56,403 bases of DNA, from positions 1-56,403 of the IMG/VR virus record IMGVR_UViG_3300047470_000274. The stretch is one strand, 5' to 3'. Under the pieces are notes generated by a model. The model saw only the letters and a program-made list of their open reading frames with translations. It was not told where the DNA came from and ran no database searches. Below are positions 48,582 to 55,434 of this stretch, one piece after another (the stretch's first letter is position 1; every line of letters starts with the position of its first letter). Position numbers and translations under genes: made by a program. The DNA is from a virus.

Positions 48582-49202
48582 CTATCGTCGAGCTCGGCGG
48601 CGTCCGCCGGCAATGGCAAGGGGGTCATACTTTGGCGGGCGAGCCGTGCCAACAGTAGTTCTGATGAACTCCTCACGGGCACCGCAGATGGTGCAGCGTC
48701 GGTCGGCGGGATTGACCAGGCCGTCGAGAGCCGATCGCCGCAGGGAGTGATGACGGTTGAACCAACGGAATACCGTGGGTCGACGGCAGTAGGTGCACCA
48801 GGTATGCGGCTCATCGGTAGCCTCCAACTTCGGCTTCCAGATGACGATCGCAGTACGCTGGATGCGCTTGCCCTCCGCATCGAGGACGATGGCTCCGTTC
48901 TTACCTTTATGGTAAACCGGGCGGCCGTTCTTAGTGACCCTGACAATGCGCTGGGGAGGGCCGAAGGCGATACCGCGCGACTGGATGGTGCCGTCATATA
49001 CCCTTCCACCCTTGAGCTCTGTTGCCATTCGTCGGAAGGCATCGGCATACTTCTCATAGTCCTTCCTGGCCCAGGCCCCATCCTGCTCTCTCTGCACGAT
49101 AAGCCGCCAGGGCATCTTGCCAGGCAGCTGAACCGTCTTCGGTACTGAGCGGAAGAAGTCCCGGTACTTGGGGTCTTCAAGCAACTCGGGGAGGGTGATC
49201 AA
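48582..49202 (-). CDS. hypothetical protein with two Cys pairs
   Basis: 206 residues from a TTG at 49202. The TTG is chosen because CGACCGAGGAG lies nine bases upstream and the promoter places the mRNA start downstream of the more distal ATG codons (49241, 49238). It has a Lys/Arg-rich middle (VTKNGRPVYHKGKNG), then WCTYCRRP, HH, and RCTICGARE, which looks like a zinc-bound HNH-like or treble-clef fold without an obvious catalytic set. Confidence 0.6.
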   Translation of the reverse strand: MITLPELLEDPKYRDFFRSVPKTVQLPGKMPWRLIVQREQDGAWARKDYEKYADAFRRMATELKGGRVYDGTIQSRGIAFGPPQRIVRVTKNGRPVYHKGKNGAIVLDAEGKRIQRTAIVIWKPKLEATDEPHTWCTYCRRPTVFRWFNRHHSLRRSALDGLVNPADRRCTICGAREEFIRTTVGTARPPKYDPLAIAGGRRRARR

Positions 49203-49234
49203 TGCCCCAGGCTCCTCGGTCGATGGTGAATGGT

Positions 49235-49272
49235 GCATCATGATGCTATAGCACCTGCCTATCGCTGGTCAA
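49235..49272 (-). promoter_or_regulatory. leftward promoter with palindromic operator
   Basis: Minus strand: TTGACC (49272-49267), 18 bases, TAGCAT (49248-49243). The palindrome GCATCATGATGC (49235-49246) overlaps the -10 box and the start of transcription. Confidence 0.65.
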
Positions 49273-49313
49273 GGGCACGTAGTACTATGCCAGAATATCA
49301 CCTCCCTCAAAGT

Positions 49314-49343
49314 TTGCCCCTTTTTATGGTCGCGCGATAGGGT
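49314..49343 (+). promoter_or_regulatory. rightward promoter, divergent
   Basis: TTGCCC (49314-49319), 18 bases, TAGGGT (49338-49343). It faces away from the leftward promoter about 40 bases upstream and drives the primase-helicase operon. Confidence 0.6.
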
Positions 49344-49384
49344 GATTTTGCTGACAAAAATGACTGACGACGGAAGGCTTAGTC

Positions 49385-49636
49385 ATGGCTTACGAACAGC
49401 CACAGAAGATGCCAGCTGACATGGATGAACTGGATGCCATGTGCGGCAGGGTGTACAAGCAAGGGGTGGAGGCGGGTAAAACCCAGCTTCGGCAAGACAT
49501 CAAGGACTACCTACTGACGAAGTTCTTCGGGGCTCGGGGCGATCGCCGGCGAGCTGACCCGAAGGAGCCCAAGGTACAGGCTATCCGAGAGCTCACCGAG
49601 GGACTGTACGCCAAGTTCGAGGACGGAACGCTTTGA
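49385..49636 (+). CDS. hypothetical protein
   Basis: 83 residues, RBS CGGAAGG. A helical charged protein with GKTQLRQDIKDYLLTKFFGARGDRRRAD, a possible nucleic-acid-contact patch. No family is recognised. The next gene starts within its stop. Confidence 0.6.
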   Translation: MAYEQPQKMPADMDELDAMCGRVYKQGVEAGKTQLRQDIKDYLLTKFFGARGDRRRADPKEPKVQAIRELTEGLYAKFEDGTL

Positions 49637-49761
49637 TCATCCAGGTAGACCCCACTCAACTGAAGCCCGGCGACAAGGTCATCGAGATCAACGACTACGA
49701 TCAAGATGGCTGCCACTGTGATGTAGTTGTCACGGTTGAGCGAGAAGAAGGTACTCAGTGA
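49633..49761 (+). CDS. small acidic protein
   Basis: 42 residues from a TTG overlapping the previous stop. A KPGDKVIEINDYDQDGCHCDVVVTVE stretch suggests a tiny beta-barrel with two Cys. It is coupled to the primase-helicase by a GTGA overlap. Confidence 0.5.
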   Translation: MIIQVDPTQLKPGDKVIEINDYDQDGCHCDVVVTVEREEGTQ

Positions 49762-51806
49762 CACCCCAGCCCTCAGTCGACGTAGCCCGAGCTCTTCGGA
49801 TCATCTCCCGGGCATGGGGTAAGCAAGACGGCTATGTGTTCTTTCCACACATCGACCGAGCAGAACAGGAAGCTGCGGGCTTGCGTCGAGCCGGCTTCCA
49901 TGAGAATCAGGCCTTCAAGTGGCCCGAAGAACGCAAGGCAGTACTCGCTCACATGGCGGCCCACACAGACAAGGATCTGTATTGGTGCCCCTCCATGTTC
50001 GAGGGCCCCGACCGCAAGACCGAACTCGCCATGGACGAGCATGCCCTATGGGCGGACCTCGATGAAGCTGACCCCCGGGGGCTGGTAGGCAACCAGGAGT
50101 TCAGGCCCACCATCGCCTGGGAATCATCGCCGGGCAGGTACCAGGGGCTCTGGATCGGTAACCCCGCGCTCGGCGATTTCCAGGGGGCAAGCTGGCCCGG
50201 CAATGAGAACCAGCGACTGAGCTACTTCCTCGACGCGGATAAGTCGGGGTGGGATACCACCCAGCTGCTGCGTATCCCGGGTTGGCCCAACTGGAAGCCG
50301 GAACACCGGCGGAAGAACGGTACACCGCCCATCGGGAAGCTGCTCTGGGACCGCGGCCCGATGTACGAGATGCAGGACTTCAAAGAGCTCCCCGAGGTAA
50401 AGGGAGCACTTACGGCGGACAAGCTCGGGGATATCTTCGAAGCCGAGATCGATGCCATCGACCGACACAAGGTCATCGCTCGGATCAAGCTGAAGCTCAA
50501 CCAGCGCGCCCGGGATCTGCTGAATGCCCGGTCAGTCAGTGGCGACCGCAGTGAGAACCTCTGGTATCTCATCAGATGCCTGGCCGATGCCGGCTGCACC
50601 GTACAAGAGATCGTGGCCATCGCTCGCGCCTCTGTGTGGAATAAGTTCGACGGTCGTGCCGATGAGATCAAGCGCCTGATCACTGAGGCGACGAAGGCCA
50701 TCGATCAGCGCGATCCGGAAGTCACGGAGATCATCGAGGAAGAGCAGGCACCCAAGCCTCGCCCCCAACGATTGGCGGCCTTCCTCAAGGATGTCCAGCC
50801 CCCCACCTGGCTTATCGAGGGCATTGCCACCGAGGGCTCCGTTGGGTTCATTGCCGGCGCACCGAAGTCCTTCAAGTCCTGGGTTGCCCTCGACATGGCG
50901 CTCTCAGTGGCCACTGGGGCTCTGTTCCTCGACTACTTCAGGGTCATCAAGCCGGGCAGGGTACTGTACATCCAGGAGGAAGACTCGCCGGTTACGGTCA
51001 AGAGCCGCAGTAGGAAGATCTGGCGCGGCAAGACCGTAGATAAACTCAAGCTCGAGAAGGACGGCCTCTACTGGGAGCCGGGGAATCCCGACGAGTTCGA
51101 CCCGAACGTGGATATCTACTGCATGGAGGGTTTCACAGTCTCCGAGGGTCACTGGCAGGAATGGCTCGATGAGACCCTAACGGAGGCCGCCGAGGCTGAA
51201 GACCCTTACGTGCTCATCATCATTGACACCCTTATGAATGTGGCGGGCGACGTCGATGAGAACAAGAGCCAGCAGATGACCACGATGATCTACAAGCCGA
51301 TGAAGGTTCTCATGCGCAAGCATGGTGCCGCCCTCCGCTTCGTTCACCACATGGGCAAGGGCGGAGACGACCGACGGGGCGGGCAGAAGATGCTGGGTGG
51401 TACTGCCAACCATGCCTGGGCCGAAGATAGCCTCTACATCTCACGCGATCCCAAGAAGCGCGGCACCATCAGGGCCGAGTTCGAGTCCAAGTCAGCCCCC
51501 GAGAAGGTCTACATGATCGGAGGCCTCGACAACAAGGGATGGACCCCCTTCTTCGAACCCCAGAAGGCGGAAGAACCCTCCACACCAACGACACCGGGCC
51601 GTAAGCCCCGAGTACCCCGCCAGGCTAAGGGAGAATCCGCTGGCAACCCACTGCTAGACGTGCTGGCACAGGGCGGAGGCTGGCTGGTTAAGGATCTGGC
51701 CGAGGCCGCCGGCAAGACCTACAGCCCGACCTATAAGTCACTCAGGGCATTGGAAGAAAAGGGTCTGGTTGCCAGGCAAGGCCGACTGTGGTCGCTTAAG
51801 ATCTGA
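49758..51806 (+). CDS. primase-helicase (AEP-like primase fused to RepA-like ATPase)
   Basis: 682 residues from a GTG. Residues 1-230 resemble archaeo-eukaryotic-type phage primases (LWADLDEADPRG with the D-x-D pair near 97, PTIAWESSPGRYQGLW, LLRIPGWPNWK). A linker leads to a RepA/AAA_25-type helicase: Walker A FIAGAPKSFKSW near 365, Walker B YVLIIIDTLMN near 490, and HHMGKGGDDRRGG as a later motif. A winged-helix domain ends the protein (LAEAAGKTYSPTYKSLRALEEKGLV). It would start replication and unwind DNA for the PolA enzyme. An inverted-repeat-rich gap follows. Confidence 0.85.
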   Translation: MTPQPSVDVARALRIISRAWGKQDGYVFFPHIDRAEQEAAGLRRAGFHENQAFKWPEERKAVLAHMAAHTDKDLYWCPSMFEGPDRKTELAMDEHALWADLDEADPRGLVGNQEFRPTIAWESSPGRYQGLWIGNPALGDFQGASWPGNENQRLSYFLDADKSGWDTTQLLRIPGWPNWKPEHRRKNGTPPIGKLLWDRGPMYEMQDFKELPEVKGALTADKLGDIFEAEIDAIDRHKVIARIKLKLNQRARDLLNARSVSGDRSENLWYLIRCLADAGCTVQEIVAIARASVWNKFDGRADEIKRLITEATKAIDQRDPEVTEIIEEEQAPKPRPQRLAAFLKDVQPPTWLIEGIATEGSVGFIAGAPKSFKSWVALDMALSVATGALFLDYFRVIKPGRVLYIQEEDSPVTVKSRSRKIWRGKTVDKLKLEKDGLYWEPGNPDEFDPNVDIYCMEGFTVSEGHWQEWLDETLTEAAEAEDPYVLIIIDTLMNVAGDVDENKSQQMTTMIYKPMKVLMRKHGAALRFVHHMGKGGDDRRGGQKMLGGTANHAWAEDSLYISRDPKKRGTIRAEFESKSAPEKVYMIGGLDNKGWTPFFEPQKAEEPSTPTTPGRKPRVPRQAKGESAGNPLLDVLAQGGGWLVKDLAEAAGKTYSPTYKSLRALEEKGLVARQGRLWSLKI

Positions 51807-51995
51807 CCTGCCTTATGCGCGTATACAGGCGAGACCTACTAAGTTTGCTCACCGAATTTGTCATGACTAATTTTCACGACGTGGATGACAAACAAAGGCT
51901 TTCCCTACGCGCACAGGTGCGGTTCATAATCAGCTTCGCTGATATAATGAATCTTCGAGAAATGACCAATTGACTGACTACGGAAGTTAACCCCC
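51807..51995 (+). promoter_or_regulatory. AT-rich control region, candidate replication origin
   Basis: It holds two promoter-like elements: TTGCTC (51845) 17 bases TAATTT (51868), and an exact TATAAT at 51943-51948. Inverted repeats are TTTGTCAT/ATGACAAA (51857-51864, 51885-51892) and the palindrome ATCAGC-TTC-GCTGAT (51929-51943), which overlaps the TATAAT. It is clearly more AT-rich than the flanks and lies between the primase-helicase and a winged-helix protein, where an origin is often found. Confidence 0.5.
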
Positions 51996-52304
51996 ATGGC
52001 TAATTCCAAACTCCCACCCCAAGGCATACATCCAGTCGCCTGGAACAACATCAAAGCCAAGCGTAACCGAGAACTCAAAGCCGAAACAAAGGCTCTCTAC
52101 CAGCTTTCCCCCATCCTATGGGCGGTGGTTAAGGGTTTCGACACTCGGGATGAGCTGATGGATCGACTGGACCTTACCAAGGCCCAGGTGGACCGTAAGA
52201 TTGTGGTGGCAGTGGAAGCTGGCTATGTGCACTTCTGGGGGGGTAAATACCAACCCCTCGACGAGCGACATAAGCAACTGAAGAAACGATGGGCCAAGCC
52301 CTGA
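51996..52304 (+). CDS. winged-helix DNA-binding protein
   Basis: 102 residues. The middle (SPILWAVVKGFDTRDELMDR, LTKAQVDRKIVVAVEAGYVHFW) is a winged HTH: helix 2, recognition helix and beta wing. The protein is basic overall. It is probably controlled by the palindrome overlapping its -10 box, and may bind there itself. The gene at 52437 encodes a diverged copy. Confidence 0.65.
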   Translation: MANSKLPPQGIHPVAWNNIKAKRNRELKAETKALYQLSPILWAVVKGFDTRDELMDRLDLTKAQVDRKIVVAVEAGYVHFWGGKYQPLDERHKQLKKRWAKP

Positions 52305-52341
52305 CCTTGGTGGGGTTTGCGACCTTGCCTTGCTGTCAACC

Positions 52342-52370
52342 CGCCCTCCGCAGTCGCTGCGGGACGGGCC
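52342..52370 (+). terminator. hairpin terminator
   Basis: Nested arms GCCC/GGGC and CGCAG-TCG-CTGCG make a strong stem 38 bases after the stop at 52304, without a T tract. Confidence 0.55.
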
Positions 52371-52436
52371 GCACAAAACAAAATCGAACCTCCCTCGGTG
52401 ATATGATGGGCTGGGGGGATAGTGATGGAGGAGAAC

Positions 52437-52784
52437 ATGGAAACACCGGACTGGCGAGAAGACAATGATCTCACGACTGACCAGCAGTACAACCTGACCT
52501 ACCTGTCAGAACTGATGGTAGAACAGCCCATCATCTGGGTAATGATCCAGGGAGTAACGACGTCACAGACCATGGCTGCACGGCTCTGCTGGCCGCATGA
52601 CTGGGTCATGATCGGGCTCAGGCAGTACAAGGAGGATGGCTTCGTGGTTGATCGGGAAGGGCTGAGGTCGATCGAGTGGCACTTCTCGGATCAGATGGCT
52701 GATACCGAGATCGTCGACATGGTCGCCTGGGTCCACACCCAGAAGGGTAAAGGGGGTCTCTTTAGCCGGAATGAGAATGGGTGA
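52437..52784 (+). CDS. winged-helix-like protein, paralogue of the gene at 51996
   Basis: 115 residues from the ATG at 52437, which lies after GGAGGAG; an ATG at 52425 and a GTG at 52422 are alternatives. QPIIWVMIQGVTTSQTMAAR, then WVMIGLRQYKEDGFVVDR, aligns with PILWAVVKGFDTRDELMDR, then VDRKIVVAVEAGYV in the protein at 51996. The protein is acidic, unlike its basic paralogue, so one may modulate the other. Confidence 0.55.
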   Translation: METPDWREDNDLTTDQQYNLTYLSELMVEQPIIWVMIQGVTTSQTMAARLCWPHDWVMIGLRQYKEDGFVVDREGLRSIEWHFSDQMADTEIVDMVAWVHTQKGKGGLFSRNENG

Positions 52785-52811
52785 GGTGGAGAAGATAGGC
52801 TGACGGGGTGC

Positions 52812-52840
52812 TTGCTGCCGGCTGGCTGCGCTGATAGGGT
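52812..52840 (+). promoter_or_regulatory. promoter, leaderless type
   Basis: TTGCTG (52812-52817), 17 bases, TAGGGT (52835-52840), seven bases, ATG at 52848. Confidence 0.6.
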
Positions 52841-52847
52841 ACTGGGC

Positions 52848-53099
52848 ATGACGACATTCATCGTACTGGTAGTCGGCGCGGCTGTCGGCCTGCACAACGG
52901 GCTGGGCTTCGAGGCCGGGTGGTCGCTGATAATGGCGGTCGTAGGTGTGGGAGCCATGATGCTCTGGGTGAAGCCGAGGGGGACTGGGGACCACCGGGTG
53001 ATAGTGCAGGACATGAACACGGGCGAGACCAAGTACCAGCCGATGGACAACGACACGGTTCGGTACTTGAACACGCGGAAGAACATGGGGGATAACTGA
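52848..53099 (+). CDS. two-helix membrane protein
   Basis: 83 residues, start fixed by the leaderless promoter. Two hydrophobic segments (FIVLVVGAAVGL; WSLIMAVVGVGAMMLW) are followed by a soluble C-terminal 45 residues (VIVQDMNTGETKYQPMDNDT). No family is recognised. Its stop overlaps the next start (TGATG). Confidence 0.6.
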   Translation: MTTFIVLVVGAAVGLHNGLGFEAGWSLIMAVVGVGAMMLWVKPRGTGDHRVIVQDMNTGETKYQPMDNDTVRYLNTRKNMGDN

Positions 53100-53593
53100 T
53101 GGTACGGCCCCTCGCTGATCCTGGTGTGGATGCACTCGATGACAAGGTGAGAACTCGGCTGGCTGAGATCAGGGCAGCTGCTGGGGTGGCTGAGTCTCAG
53201 ATCACGATGGAAGTGCTGTTCTTCCTGCCGAAGGCCTTCCTCGAGCAGTACGCGGACATGTTCACTAAGGCTGTGAAGTCTGACGGGGGTGAGAGTGCGC
53301 GGAACGCCGCACAGCAGGCTGCTGGTGATCTGGGCAAGGCGGCTGGGGTGAGAGGGGGGGCCAAGACTGGGCAGAAGAGGTACAAGAAGAGCTTCACGGT
53401 CCTGGATGAGAAGGCTCTGAATCTCAAGGGCATGATGGACAAGCGCCTTCGGATGATGGCTCGAGACATCGAGACGGTGCTGGCCGGTGGGGAGATTAAG
53501 AAGGCCTCCTCACGATGTGGTGACTGTGGCACATTCGTGCAGGACCGCTGGAAGTACTGCCCCATGGATGGCAGCGAGCTGACTCACGACTGA
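53099..53593 (+). CDS. hypothetical protein with C-terminal zinc ribbon
   Basis: 164 residues. A long helical body with an Ala/Gly/Lys-rich basic centre (AAGVRGGAKTGQKRYKKSFT) ends in a zinc ribbon, CGDCGTFVQDRWKYCPMDG (C-x2-C near 139, C near 153). It may bind DNA or RNA. No family is recognised. It is the last confident gene before a sparse region. Confidence 0.6.
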   Translation: MVRPLADPGVDALDDKVRTRLAEIRAAAGVAESQITMEVLFFLPKAFLEQYADMFTKAVKSDGGESARNAAQQAAGDLGKAAGVRGGAKTGQKRYKKSFTVLDEKALNLKGMMDKRLRMMARDIETVLAGGEIKKASSRCGDCGTFVQDRWKYCPMDGSELTHD

Positions 53594-53839
53594 GAGATGG
53601 GCACGGATCGATGGCACCTTATGAGGGCAGAAAACTTGCCTGATATGGGGTGCCATTCTTCCTGTCGGGCTTATAGATAGGGTAGGAGAAGAGCCTGATT
53701 GCACATGATGGGTGCGACTCGATGATTGGGTGCTTGATGATTGACTGGGGATAGGTGAGGCACGCGGGGTTAGGGTCCGGTGAGTTTGGGGTAGGGTGGG
53801 TATGATGGGCTTGGGAGGGGGGTGTCCGGGTGAGGTGAC
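53594..53839 (+). other. gene-poor G-rich stretch with G-quadruplex potential
   Basis: No convincing ORF on either strand. From 53788 to 53822 there are six separate runs of three or more G on the plus strand, linked by one to six bases, enough for a stable quadruplex. Several GGGTxxGGG-like units lie upstream as well. A TAGGGTAGGAGAAGAG element near 53678 could be a -10 and RBS without a gene. Confidence 0.5.
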
Positions 53840-54031
53840 GTGGCTCGGGGATATGATTGTGATGGGCTACATTGCGTCCGGGTGAACGGAACTAGACGTT
53901 GTTCTGGGGGTATACTTCGGGTGAAAAGGGCCACATCCAACGCTTGCTGCGGAGCTAGAACATTCTCGGATCTCCGTGTGCAAGACCCGGTCTGTGGTCA
54001 ACACTCCAAAGAGCACTCGACCGCGTGGTGA
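53840..54031 (+). CDS. Cys-rich small protein
   Basis: 63 residues from a GTG with GAGGTG upstream. Seven Cys, in the order CDGLHC, then NGTRRCSGG, ACCGAR and VCGQHSKEH, resemble the small zinc-binding phage proteins with NG-x-x-C and C-x-x-H motifs. The start and coding status are uncertain because of the odd base composition around it, but the Cys/His spacing is unlikely by chance. Confidence 0.45.
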   Translation: MARGYDCDGLHCVRVNGTRRCSGGILRVKRATSNACCGARTFSDLRVQDPVCGQHSKEHSTAW

Positions 54032-54229
54032 GGGAACACTCTGGAGAGCACTACCCGGACTGGGGAGTTATCCAGGGTAAATTCTGGGAAGGATCCGAGA
54101 AAAAGCTGGGGAATTCTCCCGTGAGGCCGTGAACTTTCTCTGAAAAATTCTCCCAAGTATCCACCTAGACCACAGTGAGGCTGTAAGTCCATAGGTGGGG
54201 GATGGTACTGTACCGCTGGGTACGTAACA
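54032..54229. other. non-coding repeat region, possible origin or control site
   Basis: A 19-base imperfect direct repeat (ACACTC..AGAGCACT) begins at about 54000 and again at 54036, AATTCTCCC occurs twice (about 54111 and 54146), the palindrome GGTACTGTACC is at 54204-54214, and two DnaA-box-like words occur (TTATCCAGG near 54067, GTATCCACC near 54156). No convincing gene. Confidence 0.4.
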
Positions 54230-54703
54230 TTACTTTCCAGCTTTTTCCAGGAGGAAATTATGGCAAACTTTGCACGCAAACTTAGAAATGGTCATTGGTT
54301 GGTCATCGAAATTACCCCCAAAGTGACAACAAATTGCTGACTCTGGAAGGTATGATATCTTGGTGCGTGGTCTTATCTGTGCGAGCTTGACATATGACTC
54401 TGCTGTCAAGTCCCGTCGACCACCCTGCGCATGGCCGCCTACGTCAGACGTGTGTACATATGCCACGTAGCTGCTGGGAAAGTCGGAAAACCTGCGGATT
54501 CTGCTCGGGTCGCCTATGTCACTCATGGTGTGGGATGTCACCATAAAGTGCCATGTAATACCCTGAACTACGTCATCCCGTCCAAATCGGACATTTGCCA
54601 CGTAATCCTCGTAGGGGAGGAAGGGGCGGTATGGGTCAATCATACCATTCCCGTCAAAGGGACCAAACTCCACGGATACCGAGAAATCGGACACTAGAGA
54701 CAT
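54230..54703 (-). CDS. hypothetical protein of atypical composition
   Basis: 157 residues from the ATG at 54703; no clear RBS. The first 100 residues look like a real folded protein (VSVEFGPFDGNGMIDPYRPF, VVQGITWHFMVTSHTMSDIG), while the end has ICCHF and CKVCHNF, a possible zinc site. Codons use far more A/T-ending triplets than neighbours, a sign of recent transfer or relaxed selection. CTTGACA/TGTCAAG arms (54386-54392, 54404-54410) inside the gene form an operator-like inverted repeat. Confidence 0.5.
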   Translation of the reverse strand: MSLVSDFSVSVEFGPFDGNGMIDPYRPFLPYEDYVANVRFGRDDVVQGITWHFMVTSHTMSDIGDPSRIRRFSDFPSSYVAYVHTSDVGGHAQGGRRDLTAESYVKLAQIRPRTKISYLPESAICCHFGGNFDDQPMTISKFACKVCHNFLLEKAGK

Positions 54704-54852
54704 AGCGCCACGGCATGCCGGGTGCATGATAAACAGAGTTAGGGAAGCGCTTGACGCGGCGTCTGAGGGGGGCAGGGGGGTGCCATGCGATGCTAGCTAT
54801 CCGGTCGAGGGCGACGCCCCCTATGCCCCCTCATACGGCGTTATCGACGACG

Positions 54853-54882
54853 TTGACACTCCCCCCGCGCGCATGGTAATAT
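54853..54882 (+). promoter_or_regulatory. promoter
   Basis: TTGACA (54853-54858), 18 bases, TAATAT (54877-54882), then GGGGGC as in the leaderless promoters, but ATC instead of ATG at the six-base position. The mRNA would begin near 54889 and the gene at 54914 uses an RBS. Confidence 0.65.
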
Positions 54883-54913
54883 GGGGGCATCGCAATCGAC
54901 GAAGGGGATGACC

Positions 54914-55156
54914 ATGATCCTGAACAGCGAAGATCTCCCGTACCTCGCAAAGGTATTGGAACTGCTGAAAGCGGACAAACTGCCCCAAGCCACGATGACC
55001 TGCCCGGAATGCGGTGAAACCCTCCCCGATCGGTCCGAAGCATGGGATAGTTCGCATATCTTCCTTTCCACCTGGGAATCATACGAATCGACCAATGTAC
55101 GCGATACCATCGCAATCGGGTGCGAAGGGTACCATATCCTGCGCGACTACATCTAA
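54914..55156 (+). CDS. hypothetical protein with CxxC
   Basis: 80 residues from the ATG at 54914, which has GAAGGGG six bases upstream within a leader of about 25 bases. It has a helical start (LPYLAKVLELLKADK), TCPECGE near residue 29, then a Trp/Ser/Glu-rich region and a Cys near 70. It could be half a zinc ribbon or a dimerising one. No family is recognised. Confidence 0.6.
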   Translation: MILNSEDLPYLAKVLELLKADKLPQATMTCPECGETLPDRSEAWDSSHIFLSTWESYESTNVRDTIAIGCEGYHILRDYI

Positions 55157-55166
55157 ACGGACCCTG

Positions 55167-55179
55167 CCCCCATAGGGGG
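55167..55179 (+). terminator. short hairpin terminator
   Basis: CCCCC-ATA-GGGGG eleven bases after the stop of the gene at 54914. Confidence 0.45.
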
Positions 55180-55191
55180 TAAGACCGTGTC

Positions 55192-55346
55192 AAAACGGAC
55201 AACGCCCTATACGACGTCGTGAGGCATGATCCGATTGCGTGGTATGCTGGCATTGACCGTCTACCGATCATGCCTTACGTGGCGTCTGAGGGCGTTTGCA
55301 TCTTGGCATATGCCACCCCAAAAGATCTTGCTACGTTGTCCGTTTT
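55192..55346. repeat. nested inverted repeats in a non-coding gap
   Basis: AAAACGGACAACG (55192-55204) is the exact reverse complement of CGTTGTCCGTTTT (55334-55346). Inside lies a second pair, GGCATGATC (55223-55231) and GATCATGCC (55266-55274). AAACGGAC also occurs at about 55153. The 278-base gap 55157-55434 holds these, a TATGCTGGCAT site and the promoter at 55362, and no gene. Confidence 0.55.
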
Positions 55347-55361
55347 GGGCAGGTATGCGAC

Positions 55362-55390
55362 TTGACAGGGGGGCGCGGGGATGCGATGAT
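55362..55390 (+). promoter_or_regulatory. promoter
   Basis: TTGACA (55362-55367), 17 bases, GATGAT (55385-55390), then a 45-base leader with AAAAGGGA before the ATG at 55435. Confidence 0.55.
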
Positions 55391-55434
55391 TAACCCATCA
55401 ACCCGCCGCACCGAACGAAAAGGGACTGATCATC

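Noticed and set aside
53998-54279. Minus-strand ORF of 93 codons
   Set aside because: It lies across the repeat region, has no RBS, and overlaps the end of the better ORF at 54230; composition looks non-coding.
54726-54911. 61-codon plus-strand ORF starting ATGATAAACAG
   Set aside because: It runs through the promoter at 54853-54882 and shows no RBS or recognisable motif; more likely non-coding.
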